The notes under the pieces are model-generated. The model made no database searches, was not told the DNA's origin, and saw nothing but the letters and a program-made list of their open reading frames with translations. Shown piece by piece: positions 9,589 to 19,374 of a stretch of DNA of 64,000 nt; position 1 is the stretch's first letter, and every line of letters starts with the position of its first letter. The stretch is from Rossellomorea orangium (GTDB taxonomy: Bacteria; Bacillota; Bacilli; Bacillales; Bacillaceae_B), in NCBI RefSeq assembly GCF_019334305.1, contig NZ_JAHWGH010000012.1, forward strand, positions 402,574-466,573, in the 5' to 3' direction. Position numbers and translations under genes: made by a program.

Positions 9589-11853
9589 ATGGTAAAGCGT
9601 GGCCGAATAATTGCCTTCTTTATACTTGTGGTATTGCTTGCAGGTACTATGGGAGGAACTACGAAGAGCATAGTCGATAACATCAAACTGGGATTGGACC
9701 TTCAGGGAGGGTTTGAAGTTCTTTACGAAGTTCAGCCTATCAAAAAAGGTCAGGAAATCACGAAAGAGACCGTCGCCAATACAGCGGATGCACTCGACAA
9801 GCGTATCAACGTATTGGGAGTCAGTGAACCCAACATCCAAATTGAAGACGGGAACCGCATCCGTGTTCAACTTGCTGGTGTGGAGGATCAGAACGAGGCA
9901 AGGGAAATCCTTTCCACTCAAGCCAATCTGACGTTCCGTGACGTAAACGATAAAGTCCGTCTGGACGGTTCGGATCTTGCGTCTGGATCTGCGAAACAGA
10001 CATTTGATGACAAAAACAATCCGATTGTTTCATTAAAGTTGAAAGATCGCTCTAAATTCTATGAATTAACGAAGGAAATCTCAGCTATGTATCCTCAAAA
10101 TCAGCTGGTTATCTGGCTTGATTTCGAGGAAGGAAAAGATTCTTACAAAGCTGAAGCAGGGAAAGCGGATCCGAAATTCATCTCTGACCCGGCGGTGAGT
10201 AAGCCGATTAACTCGGATGAAGTCATCATTGAAGGGAACTTCACGGTTGAGCGTGCCCAGAATCTTGCGTCCCTTTTAAATGCAGGTGCACTTCCGGTTA
10301 AACTGGATGAGAAATATTCAACATCCGTTGGAGCACAATTCGGTCAGCAGGCACTGGATAAGACAGTCACTGCAGGGATCATCGGGATCGCGATCATTTT
10401 CTTATTCATGATTGCGTATTACCGTTTCCCGGGACTGATCGCAACGATCACCCTTTCAGTTTATATTTACTTGATACTGTTAATTTTCGATATGATGAAC
10501 GGGGTCCTGACCCTTCCGGGAATTGCAGCCCTTATCCTTGGTGTGGGTATGGCCGTCGATGCGAATATCATCACATATGAACGGATCAAAGAGGAGATGC
10601 GGGTCGGGAAGCCGATACGTTCGGCCTTCCAGGCAGGTAATAAATCTTCTTTCCTGACGATCCTGGATGCCAACGTAACGACCATCCTTGCAGCGGCCGT
10701 TCTCTTCTTCTATGGGACAAGTTCGGTCAAAGGATTCGCAACGATGCTGATTGTCAGTATCCTGACAAGCTTCATTACGGCGGTATGGGGTTCACGACTG
10801 TTACTCGGCCTTTGGGTGAACAGCCGTATCTTTAATAAAAAGCCGGGCTGGTTCGGCGTCAAAAAATCCGAAATCAAGGACTTGGCGGAGAACTACGATA
10901 CACTGGATCTCCCTACCCGGTTTGACCGCTTTGATTTCGCAGCACAGCGAAAGAAATTCTTTACTTTGTCAGCGGTACTCATTACGGCAGGTATCATCAT
11001 CCTGGCCATTTTCCGATTAAATCTTGGAATTGACTTTGTCAGCGGATCCCGGATGGAAGTTCTGGCTGATCAAAGCCTGAAGACCGAACAGATTCAGGAC
11101 GAACTGAAGGAAATTAATCTGCCTTCTGAGGATGTCGTCATCTCAGGCGATAAAGATAATATTGCGGTCGTCCGCTATACGGATGATCTGAATAAGGATG
11201 ATATCGCTACACTAAAGGACCACTTCAATAAGCTTTACGGAGCTGAACCGAGTATCAGCACCGTTTCTCCCGTCATTGGGAAAGAGCTTGCACAAAACGC
11301 CATGATTGCTGTGGCAATCGCTTCTGTCGGAATCATCATTTACGTCACGATCCGATTTGAATGGAGAATGGCAGTGGGTGCGATCCTTGCCCTCCTGCAT
11401 GATGCATTCTTCATCATCGCGTTCTTCAGTCTCACAAGGCTTGAAGTGGATATCACGTTCATTGCAGCCGTCCTGACGATTGTCGGATACTCGATTAATG
11501 ATACGATCGTCACCTTCGACAGGCTCAGGGAGAACCTGCATAAGAAACGTAGATTGAAGACGGATAAAGACATTGAAGACGTGGTGAACCAGAGTATCAG
11601 GCAAACGATGGGGCGTTCAGTTAACACCGTCCTTACCGTTGTATTTACGGTACTTGCACTCATGATCTTCGGAAGTGAGTCCATCCGTAACTTCTCCATC
11701 GCGTTACTTGTCGGTTTGATTTCCGGTACTTATTCTTCTGTTTTCATCGCATCACAAGTATGGCTTGTCATGAAGAAGAAAGAATTGAAGAAAAAAGGTA
11801 CCATCAAAACTGTAAGAGAAAAGAAAACCTGGTCGGATGAACCGCAAGTATAA
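9589..11853 (+). CDS. secDF: Protein translocase subunit SecDF (fused)
   Basis: SecDF uses the proton motive force to pull exported proteins through SecYEG on the outer face of the membrane. The 754-aa protein is the natural SecD-SecF fusion of Bacilli. The SecD half (about 1-440) has an N-terminal helix, the DLQGGFEVLYEV block near 37 and the GVGMAVDANIITYERI motif in the membrane part. The SecF half (about 455-754) has GIDFVSGSRMEV and GYSINDTIVTFDRLREN. About 12 membrane helices are visible. The start follows GCAAGGAGG. Confidence 0.97.
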   Translation: MVKRGRIIAFFILVVLLAGTMGGTTKSIVDNIKLGLDLQGGFEVLYEVQPIKKGQEITKETVANTADALDKRINVLGVSEPNIQIEDGNRIRVQLAGVEDQNEAREILSTQANLTFRDVNDKVRLDGSDLASGSAKQTFDDKNNPIVSLKLKDRSKFYELTKEISAMYPQNQLVIWLDFEEGKDSYKAEAGKADPKFISDPAVSKPINSDEVIIEGNFTVERAQNLASLLNAGALPVKLDEKYSTSVGAQFGQQALDKTVTAGIIGIAIIFLFMIAYYRFPGLIATITLSVYIYLILLIFDMMNGVLTLPGIAALILGVGMAVDANIITYERIKEEMRVGKPIRSAFQAGNKSSFLTILDANVTTILAAAVLFFYGTSSVKGFATMLIVSILTSFITAVWGSRLLLGLWVNSRIFNKKPGWFGVKKSEIKDLAENYDTLDLPTRFDRFDFAAQRKKFFTLSAVLITAGIIILAIFRLNLGIDFVSGSRMEVLADQSLKTEQIQDELKEINLPSEDVVISGDKDNIAVVRYTDDLNKDDIATLKDHFNKLYGAEPSISTVSPVIGKELAQNAMIAVAIASVGIIIYVTIRFEWRMAVGAILALLHDAFFIIAFFSLTRLEVDITFIAAVLTIVGYSINDTIVTFDRLRENLHKKRRLKTDKDIEDVVNQSIRQTMGRSVNTVLTVVFTVLALMIFGSESIRNFSIALLVGLISGTYSSVFIASQVWLVMKKKELKKKGTIKTVREKKTWSDEPQV

Positions 11854-11858
11854 TGATG

Positions 11859-11908
11859 AAGAACAGGTCAGGGGAGTATATCTTCCCGGACCTGTTCTTT
11901 TTTGTTTT
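11859..11908 (+). terminator. secDF terminator
   Basis: The stem GAACAGGTC-(A)-GGGGAG pairs with CTTCCC-GGACCTGTTC around a short loop and is followed by two T-rich runs. It lies just after the secDF stop. Confidence 0.85.
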
Positions 11909-11957
11909 TTTACGGCATTGGGTTACAATAATAGGAGTTATAAGGGAGGCGTCATAT

Positions 11958-12884
11958 ATGAACCATGAGGATCGTTTTAAGAAAGCAGAATTTGCCGCCA
12001 TGATTGGTGTGGTGGGCAATATCTTGTTGGCGATAATAAAGTGGGCTGCAGGAATACTCGGGAATAGTAGGGCCCTCATTGCTGATGCGGTCCATTCTGC
12101 ATCGGATGTTGCAGGGTCCCTTGCCGTCTTTATCGGTCTGCGTGCCGCCAAGCAGCCTCCTGATCAGGATCATCCTTATGGTCATGGAAAAGCGGAGTCC
12201 ATCGCGGCGATTATCGTGGCTGTCCTATTGTTCCTGGTAGGAATTGAAATCGGGAAGTCATCGATTGAATCCTTTTTTCATCCCCTTAGTCCTCCTACAT
12301 CCATTGCGATTTATGCGGTCATTGTCTCCATTGTCGTAAAGGAAGCGATGTTTCAATATAAATATCGGTTGGGTAAAAGAATAAAGAGTGATGCTCTGAT
12401 CGTTAATGCGTATGAGCATCGTTCGGATGTGTTTTCTTCCATTGCAGCCCTCGTAGGGATTTCAGCTTCCATCCTTGGAGGAAAGTTCGATGTAGGCTGG
12501 CTGGTTTATGCAGATCCCGTCGCGGGAATATTCGTTTCCCTCCTTGTCCTTAAGATGGCTTGGCATTTGGGTGCGGAATCAATACATACGACACTCGATC
12601 ACGTTATGCACGAGGAAGACATCGTGCCGTTCCGAAAGATCGTTGAGTCCGTCCCGGAAGTGAAAGAAATCAACGAGCTTCATGCAAGGGAGCATGGGCA
12701 CTACGTCATCATCGATCTAAAGATCAGCGTTGATCCTTTTATGACGGTAGAAGAGGGTCACCGGGTAGGGAAGAGAGTGAAAGAGAAGCTTTTGGGAGAA
12801 TCGAATGTAAACGATGTGTTTATTCATATCAATCCATTCAATCCTGCTTCTGAAGAAAGTGATGATCAAATAGACTTAAGTTAA
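11958..12884 (+). CDS. Cation diffusion facilitator family transporter
   Basis: Divalent metal/proton antiporter of the CDF family, probably exporting Zn, Mn, Fe or Co; the metal cannot be decided here. The 308-aa protein has six predicted helices in the first 200 residues, metal-site motifs ADAVHSASDVAGS (about residues 45-57), HPYGHGKAES in the loop and AYEHRSDVFSS in helix 5. A C-terminal cytoplasmic domain follows (about 210-290). An upstream in-frame extension to 11853 overlaps secDF and its terminator, so I chose ATG 11958 after TAAGGGAGG. It probably forms a short unit with the LapA-domain gene. Confidence 0.9.
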   Translation: MNHEDRFKKAEFAAMIGVVGNILLAIIKWAAGILGNSRALIADAVHSASDVAGSLAVFIGLRAAKQPPDQDHPYGHGKAESIAAIIVAVLLFLVGIEIGKSSIESFFHPLSPPTSIAIYAVIVSIVVKEAMFQYKYRLGKRIKSDALIVNAYEHRSDVFSSIAALVGISASILGGKFDVGWLVYADPVAGIFVSLLVLKMAWHLGAESIHTTLDHVMHEEDIVPFRKIVESVPEVKEINELHAREHGHYVIIDLKISVDPFMTVEEGHRVGKRVKEKLLGESNVNDVFIHINPFNPASEESDDQIDLS

Positions 12885-12899
12885 AGGGAGGGAATCCTC

Positions 12900-13235
12900 A
12901 TGAAATTTCAATGGACTTTATTATTGGGTATATTCTTTGCGCTGGTGGTTTCGATATTCGCTGTCATCAACGTAGATCCCGTCACCGTCAACTATTTATT
13001 CGGTGAGTCAGACTGGCCTCTTATTTTAGTTATACTTGGATCTGTCTTCATGGGCGGGATCATTGTAGGTTCCGTTGGACTGTTTCGGCTATTCGTCATC
13101 CAGCGAAAGGTCAAATCCCTTGAAAAAGAAAATATGTTATTGAGGGAACAGGCAGAAGGGATCCATAAACAAAAGACCGAAGATATCCCGTTAAAAAAAC
13201 GCGCTCCTGACTCAGTAGGGGACGTGGGGGAATGA
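12900..13235 (+). CDS. LapA/DUF1049 family membrane protein (YrvD-like)
   Basis: A 111-aa protein with two membrane helices (about 5-22 and 40-62), the family motif INVDPVTVNYLFG between them, and a charged coiled-coil-like tail (about 66-95). LapA-domain proteins are linked to envelope assembly in Gram-negatives; the role in Bacilli is unknown. It lies 15 nt after the CDF gene with a good ribosome site (AAAGGGAGG) and corresponds in place to yrvD between secDF and recJ of B. subtilis. Confidence 0.85.
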   Translation: MKFQWTLLLGIFFALVVSIFAVINVDPVTVNYLFGESDWPLILVILGSVFMGGIIVGSVGLFRLFVIQRKVKSLEKENMLLREQAEGIHKQKTEDIPLKKRAPDSVGDVGE

Positions 13236-13300
13236 ATGAGCTTGGTGGCTTTTGCCGCCGGGCTTTTTTTTGTATTAGAGGGGCGTAAGTTGTTGGGATT

Positions 13301-13414
13301 TGTTTGGATGAAAATATAATTTGGCTGGATGAAGGTTGATTTCGGCCGAATTTTCAGCAAAATCCGCTGAATTAGGGAAGGAAACGGCCGGATTATTCCC
13401 ACTTCGTCTGGTTT
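13301..13414. repeat. Array of a degenerate ~10-nt word every 20-21 nt (word near CGGCTGGAT)
   Basis: In the 320-nt gap between the LapA gene and recJ, related words begin at about 13301 (TGTTTGGATG), 13322 (TGGCTGGATG), 13342 (TCGGCCGAAT), 13363 (TCCGCTGAAT), 13384 (ACGGCCGGAT) and 13404 (TCGTCTGGTT). The steps are 21, 20, 21, 21 and 20 nt; the bases between are unrelated. The same word recurs at about 55069. No gene or RNA family is recognised here. The rest of the gap holds a weak GC hairpin with a T tract (about 13237-13272) and the recJ ribosome site. Confidence 0.6.
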
Positions 13415-13553
13415 CTCACCAATAATGGCCCGTTTTAACCAGAGGGGCATCCCGCATCCAAGTATACTCACCGTTCTTCTTTTCCCAGACTGTCATTAAC
13501 ATTGAAACAACTCCTCCACTTTTGTATAATGAGTAAGGTTGAGGGGTGAACGT

Positions 13554-15917
13554 ATGTTACATTCAAAAACACGTTGGATTAAGACAGAATCAGACGAACA
13601 TAAAATAGCAGAACTTGCAAATGAACTAAAAGTACCCTCGCTTGTAGCAAAATTATTGTTGAACCGGGACTTGGAAGATGTTGAAGAAGCCCGGAATTTT
13701 TTATTTGATACAGGCGACTTATTTCACGATCCCTTTTTATTTGAAGATATGAAAAAAGCAACGGAACGAATCCATAAAGCCATCCAAGACGGAGAGAGAA
13801 TTCTTGTTTACGGTGACTATGATGCGGACGGGGTCAGCTCGACGTCGGTTATGATGACGGTCCTGAGAGATCTTGGGGCAGAGGTGGAATTCTATATCCC
13901 TAACCGGTTCTCAGAAGGATATGGACCGAACGAAGGAGCATTCCGCTGGGCAAAGGATGAGGACTTCTCACTTATCATCACAGTAGATACGGGAATATCT
14001 GCTGTCAACGAAGCGAAATTGGCGAAAGAGCTTGGATTGGACCTGATCATAACGGATCACCATGAACCTGGACCTGAATTACCAGAAACATATGCTCTTC
14101 TTCATCCGAAGGTCGAAGGCACTTCATATCCATTTGGGGAACTTGCGGGAGTGGGGGTCGCTTTCAAACTGGCCCATGCCCTGTACGGTGAATTACCGAC
14201 CCATTTACTTGATCTTGCAGCAATTGGAACCATTGCCGATCTCGTTCCTTTAAGAGGAGAGAACCGCATCCTGGCTAAAAGAGGTCTTGCACAGCTTCGG
14301 GTTTCAAACCGATTGGGGATTAAAGCATTATGCAAAATTGGCAATGCCCATCAACATGAGATAACGGAAGAGACGGTTGGATTCATGATTGCTCCAAGAA
14401 TCAATGCGGTTGGTCGTTTAGGGGATGCGGACCCTGCTGTCGATCTTATGCTGACAGAAGATACAGAGGAAGCCAAAGCTCTTGCGGAAGAAATCGATGG
14501 TTTGAATAAGGAAAGGCAATCAATCGTTGCTCAAATGACCGAGGAAGCAGTTGAGATGGTGGAGAACGACTTTCCCCTGAAGGATAACGCTGTTCTCATC
14601 ATCGGGAAAGAAGGCTGGAATCCAGGGGTCGTGGGAATTGTTGCATCGCGACTTGTGGATAAGTTTTATCGACCGACCATCGTGCTCAGTTATGATTCTG
14701 AAAAAGGGACTGCAAAGGGATCGGCGAGAAGCATCGTCGGATTTGATTTATTCAAGAATCTTTCCACGTGCAGGGATATCCTCCCCCACTTTGGTGGCCA
14801 TCCGATGGCTGCGGGTATGACCCTGCAACTAGAAGATGTCGACCAGCTAAGGAACCGGTTGAATGAACTGGCAGAGACAGAACTTTCGCCGGATGACTTC
14901 ATCCCGGTCACACAGCTAGATGCTACCGTCACCGTGGACGAAATTTCAGTGGAGTCCATTGAAAAGCTTCAACTCCTGGCACCGTTCGGGATGAAGAATC
15001 CAAAGCCGAAATGGATTCTTGAAGATGTAAGCATCGGACATTATAAAAAAATCGGATCACAACAGAATCACTTGAAGCTGGTCCTTGAAAACAATGGTAT
15101 TCAATTGGACGGTGTTGGTTTCGGTCTCGGTGAACTGGCAGACCATATGACACCATTTTCGAACGCTTCTGTGATTGGTGAATTATCCATAAATGAGTGG
15201 AATAACCGAAAAAAACCACAGGTGTTTCTGCATGATGTAAAAATCGATCAATGGCAGTTATTCGATGTGCGGGGCATCAAACAGGTCCATAAGTGGAACG
15301 CCCTCATTCCTGAAGAAAATAAGAGGCTGGTTTGCTTTCATCCATCCACGTTGGACAAACTGAATCTCTCGAAAGATGAAGTGTTGTTATTGGAGGATCA
15401 TTCGAGTTTGGAAGGTGTATCCATGAATAAGGCAAGTCTCGTGCTTTTGGATCTCCCGACTTCCAAGCCATTACTTGAAGACCTGTTAAAAAAGGGTAAG
15501 CCACATCGTATTTATGCTCATTTCTTTCAAGAGGAAGATCATTTCTTCAGTACGATGCCGACCCGTGACCATTTCAAATGGTATTATGGATTTTTGTCCA
15601 AACGGGGATCATTTGACCTGAATAAACATGGGGATGATCTTGCCAAGTACAAAGGATGGTCAAAAGAAACAATCGATTTCATGTCACAGGTGTTTTTTGA
15701 TTTGAAGTTTGTTACAATAGTGAATGGATTTATTTCTCTCAATCCTGAGAAAACCAAGAAAGATCTTTCAGAATCTCGAACATATCAGAAGAAACAACAA
15801 CAATACGAGCTTGAAAACGAATTGTTATATTCTTCCTATCAAGAGTTGAAGACTTGGTTTAATGAAAGGATGGAAGAGTCTGTTACAATTGAGGAGGAAG
15901 TAAAAGCATGGACTTAA
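13554..15917 (+). CDS. recJ: Single-stranded-DNA-specific exonuclease RecJ
   Basis: 5'-3' exonuclease on single-stranded DNA acting in RecF-type recombination and repair. DHH-family motifs are clear: [10 protein letters not shown] near 83, TVDTGISA, then TDHHEPG near 157. The DHHA1 region with [17 protein letters not shown] and the GGHPMAAGM block follow, then the OB domain and a Firmicute-specific C-terminal extension. I chose ATG 13554 (787 aa; GAGGGGTG at 13541-13548) over TTG 13539 because homologues start with the M-L-x-S-K-x-R-W pattern. The last 10 nt overlap apt. Confidence 0.96.
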   Translation: MLHSKTRWIKTESDEHKIAELANELKVPSLVAKLLLNRDLEDVEEARNFLFDTGDLFHDPFLFEDMKKATERIHKAIQDGERILVYGDYDADGVSSTSVMMTVLRDLGAEVEFYIPNRFSEGYGPNEGAFRWAKDEDFSLIITVDTGISAVNEAKLAKELGLDLIITDHHEPGPELPETYALLHPKVEGTSYPFGELAGVGVAFKLAHALYGELPTHLLDLAAIGTIADLVPLRGENRILAKRGLAQLRVSNRLGIKALCKIGNAHQHEITEETVGFMIAPRINAVGRLGDADPAVDLMLTEDTEEAKALAEEIDGLNKERQSIVAQMTEEAVEMVENDFPLKDNAVLIIGKEGWNPGVVGIVASRLVDKFYRPTIVLSYDSEKGTAKGSARSIVGFDLFKNLSTCRDILPHFGGHPMAAGMTLQLEDVDQLRNRLNELAETELSPDDFIPVTQLDATVTVDEISVESIEKLQLLAPFGMKNPKPKWILEDVSIGHYKKIGSQQNHLKLVLENNGIQLDGVGFGLGELADHMTPFSNASVIGELSINEWNNRKKPQVFLHDVKIDQWQLFDVRGIKQVHKWNALIPEENKRLVCFHPSTLDKLNLSKDEVLLLEDHSSLEGVSMNKASLVLLDLPTSKPLLEDLLKKGKPHRIYAHFFQEEDHFFSTMPTRDHFKWYYGFLSKRGSFDLNKHGDDLAKYKGWSKETIDFMSQVFFDLKFVTIVNGFISLNPEKTKKDLSESRTYQKKQQQYELENELLYSSYQELKTWFNERMEESVTIEEEVKAWT

Positions 15918-16420
15918 AACAATATGTTACAATCGTTGAGGACTGGCCTAAAGAAGGAATCAAATTTAAAGACATCACGACCTTGATGGATAATGGTGAT
16001 GCATATAGATACGCAACTGATCAAATCGTCGAATATGCAAAAGAAAAACAAATCGACCTTGTCGTTGGACCTGAAGCACGCGGATTCATCATCGGCTGCC
16101 CAGTCGCATACGCTTTGGGAGTAGGTTTTGCCCCGGTGCGTAAACCTGGTAAATTACCACGTGAAACGATCCAGAAGGAATACGGCCTGGAATACGGTAA
16201 AGATGCACTGACGATCCATAAAGATGCCATCAAGCCCGGCCAGCGTGTACTCATCACGGATGACTTACTTGCTACCGGTGGAACAATCGAAGCAACGATC
16301 AAGCTTGTAGAAGAACTGGGCGGAATCGTTGCGGGTACAGCATTCTTAATTGAATTAACATACCTTGACGGCCGCGACAAGCTAGACAACTATGATATCA
16401 TGACATTAATGCAATACTAA
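15908..16420 (+). CDS. apt: Adenine phosphoribosyltransferase
   Basis: Salvages adenine with PRPP to AMP. The 170-aa protein carries the PRPP-binding signature [13 protein letters not shown] near 117-129, the family block [21 protein letters not shown] near 56-76, and ends with the usual hydrophobic tail. The start lies within the recJ 3' end after GAGGAGGAAG, so translation is coupled to recJ. A terminator follows, separating it from rel. Confidence 0.97.
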   Translation: MDLKQYVTIVEDWPKEGIKFKDITTLMDNGDAYRYATDQIVEYAKEKQIDLVVGPEARGFIIGCPVAYALGVGFAPVRKPGKLPRETIQKEYGLEYGKDALTIHKDAIKPGQRVLITDDLLATGGTIEATIKLVEELGGIVAGTAFLIELTYLDGRDKLDNYDIMTLMQY

Positions 16421-16462
16421 TTTATCAAATCTAATAAACATATACAATTTGTGATATACTGA

Positions 16463-16508
16463 AATAAGGGACTGACATTTGGAAAACGTGTCAGCCCTTA
16501 TTTTTTTA
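16463..16508 (+). terminator. apt terminator
   Basis: AATAAGGG(A)CTGACA pairs with TGTCAG(C)CCTTATT and is followed by seven or more Ts. Confidence 0.88.
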
Positions 16509-16578
16509 TTAAAATCATCTATACATTTGACATATCTCGACAAAATTAGATGGATTCTGAGAATTTTTCTCTAAACAC

Positions 16579-16607
16579 TTTACAGAAGCTCTTTTTTTTT
16601 TGATAAT
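16579..16607 (+). promoter_or_regulatory. Candidate sigma-A promoter for rel
   Basis: TTTACA at 16579-16584 and GATAAT at 16602-16607 with a 17-nt spacer, about 65 nt before the rel start codon. Confidence 0.6.
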
Positions 16608-16670
16608 AGTAACAATCATTAAAAATCGAACAATAATGAACTAAATTTAAATACAAAGGTGATTTTGATC

Positions 16671-18860
16671 ATGGCTAAAGATCAAGTACTAACCCCTGAA
16701 CAGGTTATTGATAAGACAAGAGCATATTTAAACGATGAGCATGTAGAAATGGTCCAGAAGGCATATGAGTACGCAAGGGACGCTCATAGTGAGCAATACC
16801 GTAAGTCTGGTGAACCCTACATCATCCATCCCATTCAGGTAGCGGGGATACTTGCGGATCTCGAGATGGATCCAGCAACCGTCGCAGCCGGGTTTCTTCA
16901 CGATGTAGTGGAGGATACGGGTATTTCTCTTGGTGAAATTGAGGAAGCGTTCAATGCGGAAGTGGCCATGCTCGTTGATGGGGTGACAAAGCTCGGGAAG
17001 ATTAAATACAAGTCCCATGAAGAGCAGCAGGCTGAAAATCACCGGAAAATGTTTGTGGCTATGGCTCAGGATATCCGGGTCATCCTCATTAAATTGGCAG
17101 ACCGCCTTCATAACATGAGGACATTGAAGCATTTACCACAGGAGAAGCAACGTAGAATTGCAAATGAAACCCTTGAAATCTTTGCTCCATTGGCGCATCG
17201 TCTGGGAATTTCAAAGATTAAGTGGGAATTAGAAGATACGTCGCTGAGGTATTTGAATCCTCAACAGTATTATCGGATTGTCAATCTCATGAAGAAAAAA
17301 CGTGCAGAGCGTGAAGAGTATCTGGAGGAAGTCGTCAATGAGGTGAAGGATAAATTGGGCGACGTGAAAATCGTGGCCGAAATCTCAGGGCGACCAAAGC
17401 ATATCTACAGCATCTATCGTAAAATGGCCCTTCAAAATAAACAATTCAATGAAATATATGATCTGCTCGCCGTACGTGTCGTTGTTGACAGCATCAAGGA
17501 TTGTTACGCCGTACTCGGTATTGTCCATACATGCTGGAAGCCTATGCCCGGCAGATTCAAGGATTATATCGCCATGCCGAAGCCGAATATGTATCAATCT
17601 CTTCATACGACGGTCATCGGTCCTAAGGGTGACCCCCTTGAAGTACAAATCAGGACTCTTGAAATGCACCAGATCGCTGAGTACGGGGTAGCGGCACACT
17701 GGGCCTATAAAGAAGGAAAAGAAGCCAACGAACCTGTTTCCTTTGAGAAAAAGCTTTCCTGGTTCAGGGAAATATTGGAGTTCCAGAATGAATCTGCTAA
17801 TGCTGAAGAATTCATGGAGTCTCTTAAAATCGATCTTTTTTCCGATATGGTTTTTGTATTCACGCCTAAAGGAGACGTATTGGAATTACCTTCGGGATCG
17901 GTTCCCATCGACTTTTCCTACCGGATTCACTCCGAGATCGGGAATAAAACGATTGGTGCCAAGGTCAACGGAAAAATGGTCACGCTTGATTACAAGCTGA
18001 AGACGGGGGATATCATTGAGATTCTCACGTCCAAACATTCATACGGCCCGAGCCAGGATTGGCTGAAGCTTGCCCAAACTTCCCAGGCGAAGAATAAGAT
18101 CAAGCAGTTCTTCAAGAAGCAGCGCAGGGAAGAAAATATTGAAAAGGGTCGTGAGCTGGTCGAAAAAGAAATCAAAAATCAGGATTTCGATGTGAAGGAA
18201 ATCCTGAATCCGGAAAATATCAAACGGGTATCCGAGAAATTCAATTTTTCCAACGAGGATGATATGTATGCAGCGGTTGGATATAACGGAATCACAGCCG
18301 CACAAATCGCCAACCGTTTAACAGAAAAACACCGGAAACAGCGTGAACAGGAAGACAGCCTGGAAGAAACGATGAAGGAATTGAATGCTCAACCTGTCAA
18401 GCGCAAGAAAGATGCGGGTGTACAGGTAGAGGGTATCGATAATCTCCTCATCCGATTGTCCCGTTGCTGCAGTCCGGTTCCAGGGGATGAAATCGTCGGC
18501 TTTATTACGAAGGGCCGTGGTGTGTCTGTGCACCGTGCTGATTGTACGAACGTCATGTCAGATGAAGTGGAGCAGCGTCTCATTCCTGTATCGTGGGAAA
18601 GTGATGGGAATGACCGGAAAGAATACAATGTTGATATTGAAATTTCCGGTTATGATCGCAGAGGCCTTCTCAATGAAGTTCTTCAGGCGGTGAATGAAAC
18701 GAAGACAAATATATCAGCCGTTAGTGGGAAATCGGATCGGAACAAAGTGGCCACCATCAATATGTCGATTTCGATTCAAAACATTTCCCACTTGCACAAA
18801 GTGGTAGAGAGAATCAAACAGATTTCAGATATTTATGCCGTAAGACGAATCATGAACTAA
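16671..18860 (+). CDS. relA: Bifunctional (p)ppGpp synthetase/hydrolase Rel
   Basis: Makes and degrades the stringent-response alarmones. The 729-aa protein shows the full long-RSH layout: HD hydrolase domain (about 40-200, with HDVVEDTG), the synthetase domain (about 235-350, [13 protein letters not shown] and the [11 protein letters not shown] block), a TGS domain ([22 protein letters not shown]; about 392-455), the zinc-finger/RIS region ([16 protein letters not shown]) and an ACT domain at the C-terminus. Both catalytic halves look intact. ATG 16671 is chosen over GTG 16659 because AAAGGTG stands at proper distance. dtd follows 13 nt after the stop. Confidence 0.97.
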   Translation: MAKDQVLTPEQVIDKTRAYLNDEHVEMVQKAYEYARDAHSEQYRKSGEPYIIHPIQVAGILADLEMDPATVAAGFLHDVVEDTGISLGEIEEAFNAEVAMLVDGVTKLGKIKYKSHEEQQAENHRKMFVAMAQDIRVILIKLADRLHNMRTLKHLPQEKQRRIANETLEIFAPLAHRLGISKIKWELEDTSLRYLNPQQYYRIVNLMKKKRAEREEYLEEVVNEVKDKLGDVKIVAEISGRPKHIYSIYRKMALQNKQFNEIYDLLAVRVVVDSIKDCYAVLGIVHTCWKPMPGRFKDYIAMPKPNMYQSLHTTVIGPKGDPLEVQIRTLEMHQIAEYGVAAHWAYKEGKEANEPVSFEKKLSWFREILEFQNESANAEEFMESLKIDLFSDMVFVFTPKGDVLELPSGSVPIDFSYRIHSEIGNKTIGAKVNGKMVTLDYKLKTGDIIEILTSKHSYGPSQDWLKLAQTSQAKNKIKQFFKKQRREENIEKGRELVEKEIKNQDFDVKEILNPENIKRVSEKFNFSNEDDMYAAVGYNGITAAQIANRLTEKHRKQREQEDSLEETMKELNAQPVKRKKDAGVQVEGIDNLLIRLSRCCSPVPGDEIVGFITKGRGVSVHRADCTNVMSDEVEQRLIPVSWESDGNDRKEYNVDIEISGYDRRGLLNEVLQAVNETKTNISAVSGKSDRNKVATINMSISIQNISHLHKVVERIKQISDIYAVRRIMN

Positions 18861-18873
18861 AGGAGATTTCTTT

Positions 18874-19320
18874 ATGAGAGTTGTATTGCAAAGAAGTAAA
18901 GAAGCCTCCGTCACTGTTGATGGAGAAGTAAAGGGAGAAATCTGTTCAGGTGCTGTCCTCCTTGTAGGAATCACACATGAGGATACGGAAGAGGATGCCC
19001 GTTATGCTGCGGATAAGGTTGTAAACCTGCGAATTTTCGAAGATGGTGAAGGTAAGATGAACCATTCACTGCTGGATGTTGAGGGAGAGATCCTTTCCAT
19101 TTCCCAATTCACCCTGTATGGCGACGTCCGTAAAGGCAGAAGACCGAACTTCATGAATGCAGCCAAACCGGACCATGCAGAAGTGATCTATGACTATTTC
19201 AATACTTTACTGGAAGACAAAGGTGTGAGGGTTGCCACAGGTGTTTTTGGAGCGATGATGGATGTGAATCTCACGAATGATGGCCCTGTTACCCTATTGA
19301 TCGAAAGTAAATCATCTTAA
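18874..19320 (+). CDS. dtd: D-aminoacyl-tRNA deacylase
   Basis: Hydrolyses D-amino acids (and misloaded glycine) from tRNA. The 148-aa length is standard. The two active-site signatures of DTD are present: [10 protein letters not shown] (SQxTL, near 77-86) and [11 protein letters not shown] near the C-terminus, a variant of the usual NxGPVT motif. It follows rel closely (13 nt, with AAAGGAG), the normal Bacillus arrangement. Confidence 0.96.
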   Translation: MRVVLQRSKEASVTVDGEVKGEICSGAVLLVGITHEDTEEDARYAADKVVNLRIFEDGEGKMNHSLLDVEGEILSISQFTLYGDVRKGRRPNFMNAAKPDHAEVIYDYFNTLLEDKGVRVATGVFGAMMDVNLTNDGPVTLLIESKSS

Positions 19321-19356
19321 AAGGCAGATCCCGACGTTTCGGGATCTGCCTTTTTA
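19319..19356. terminator. Terminator between dtd and the amidase gene
   Basis: Perfect stem AAAAGGCAGATCCCGA/TCGGGATCTGCCTTTTT with A and T tracts on both sides, shared by two convergent genes. Confidence 0.9.
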
Positions 19357-19374
19357 GTGGAATGGCGCCGGACA

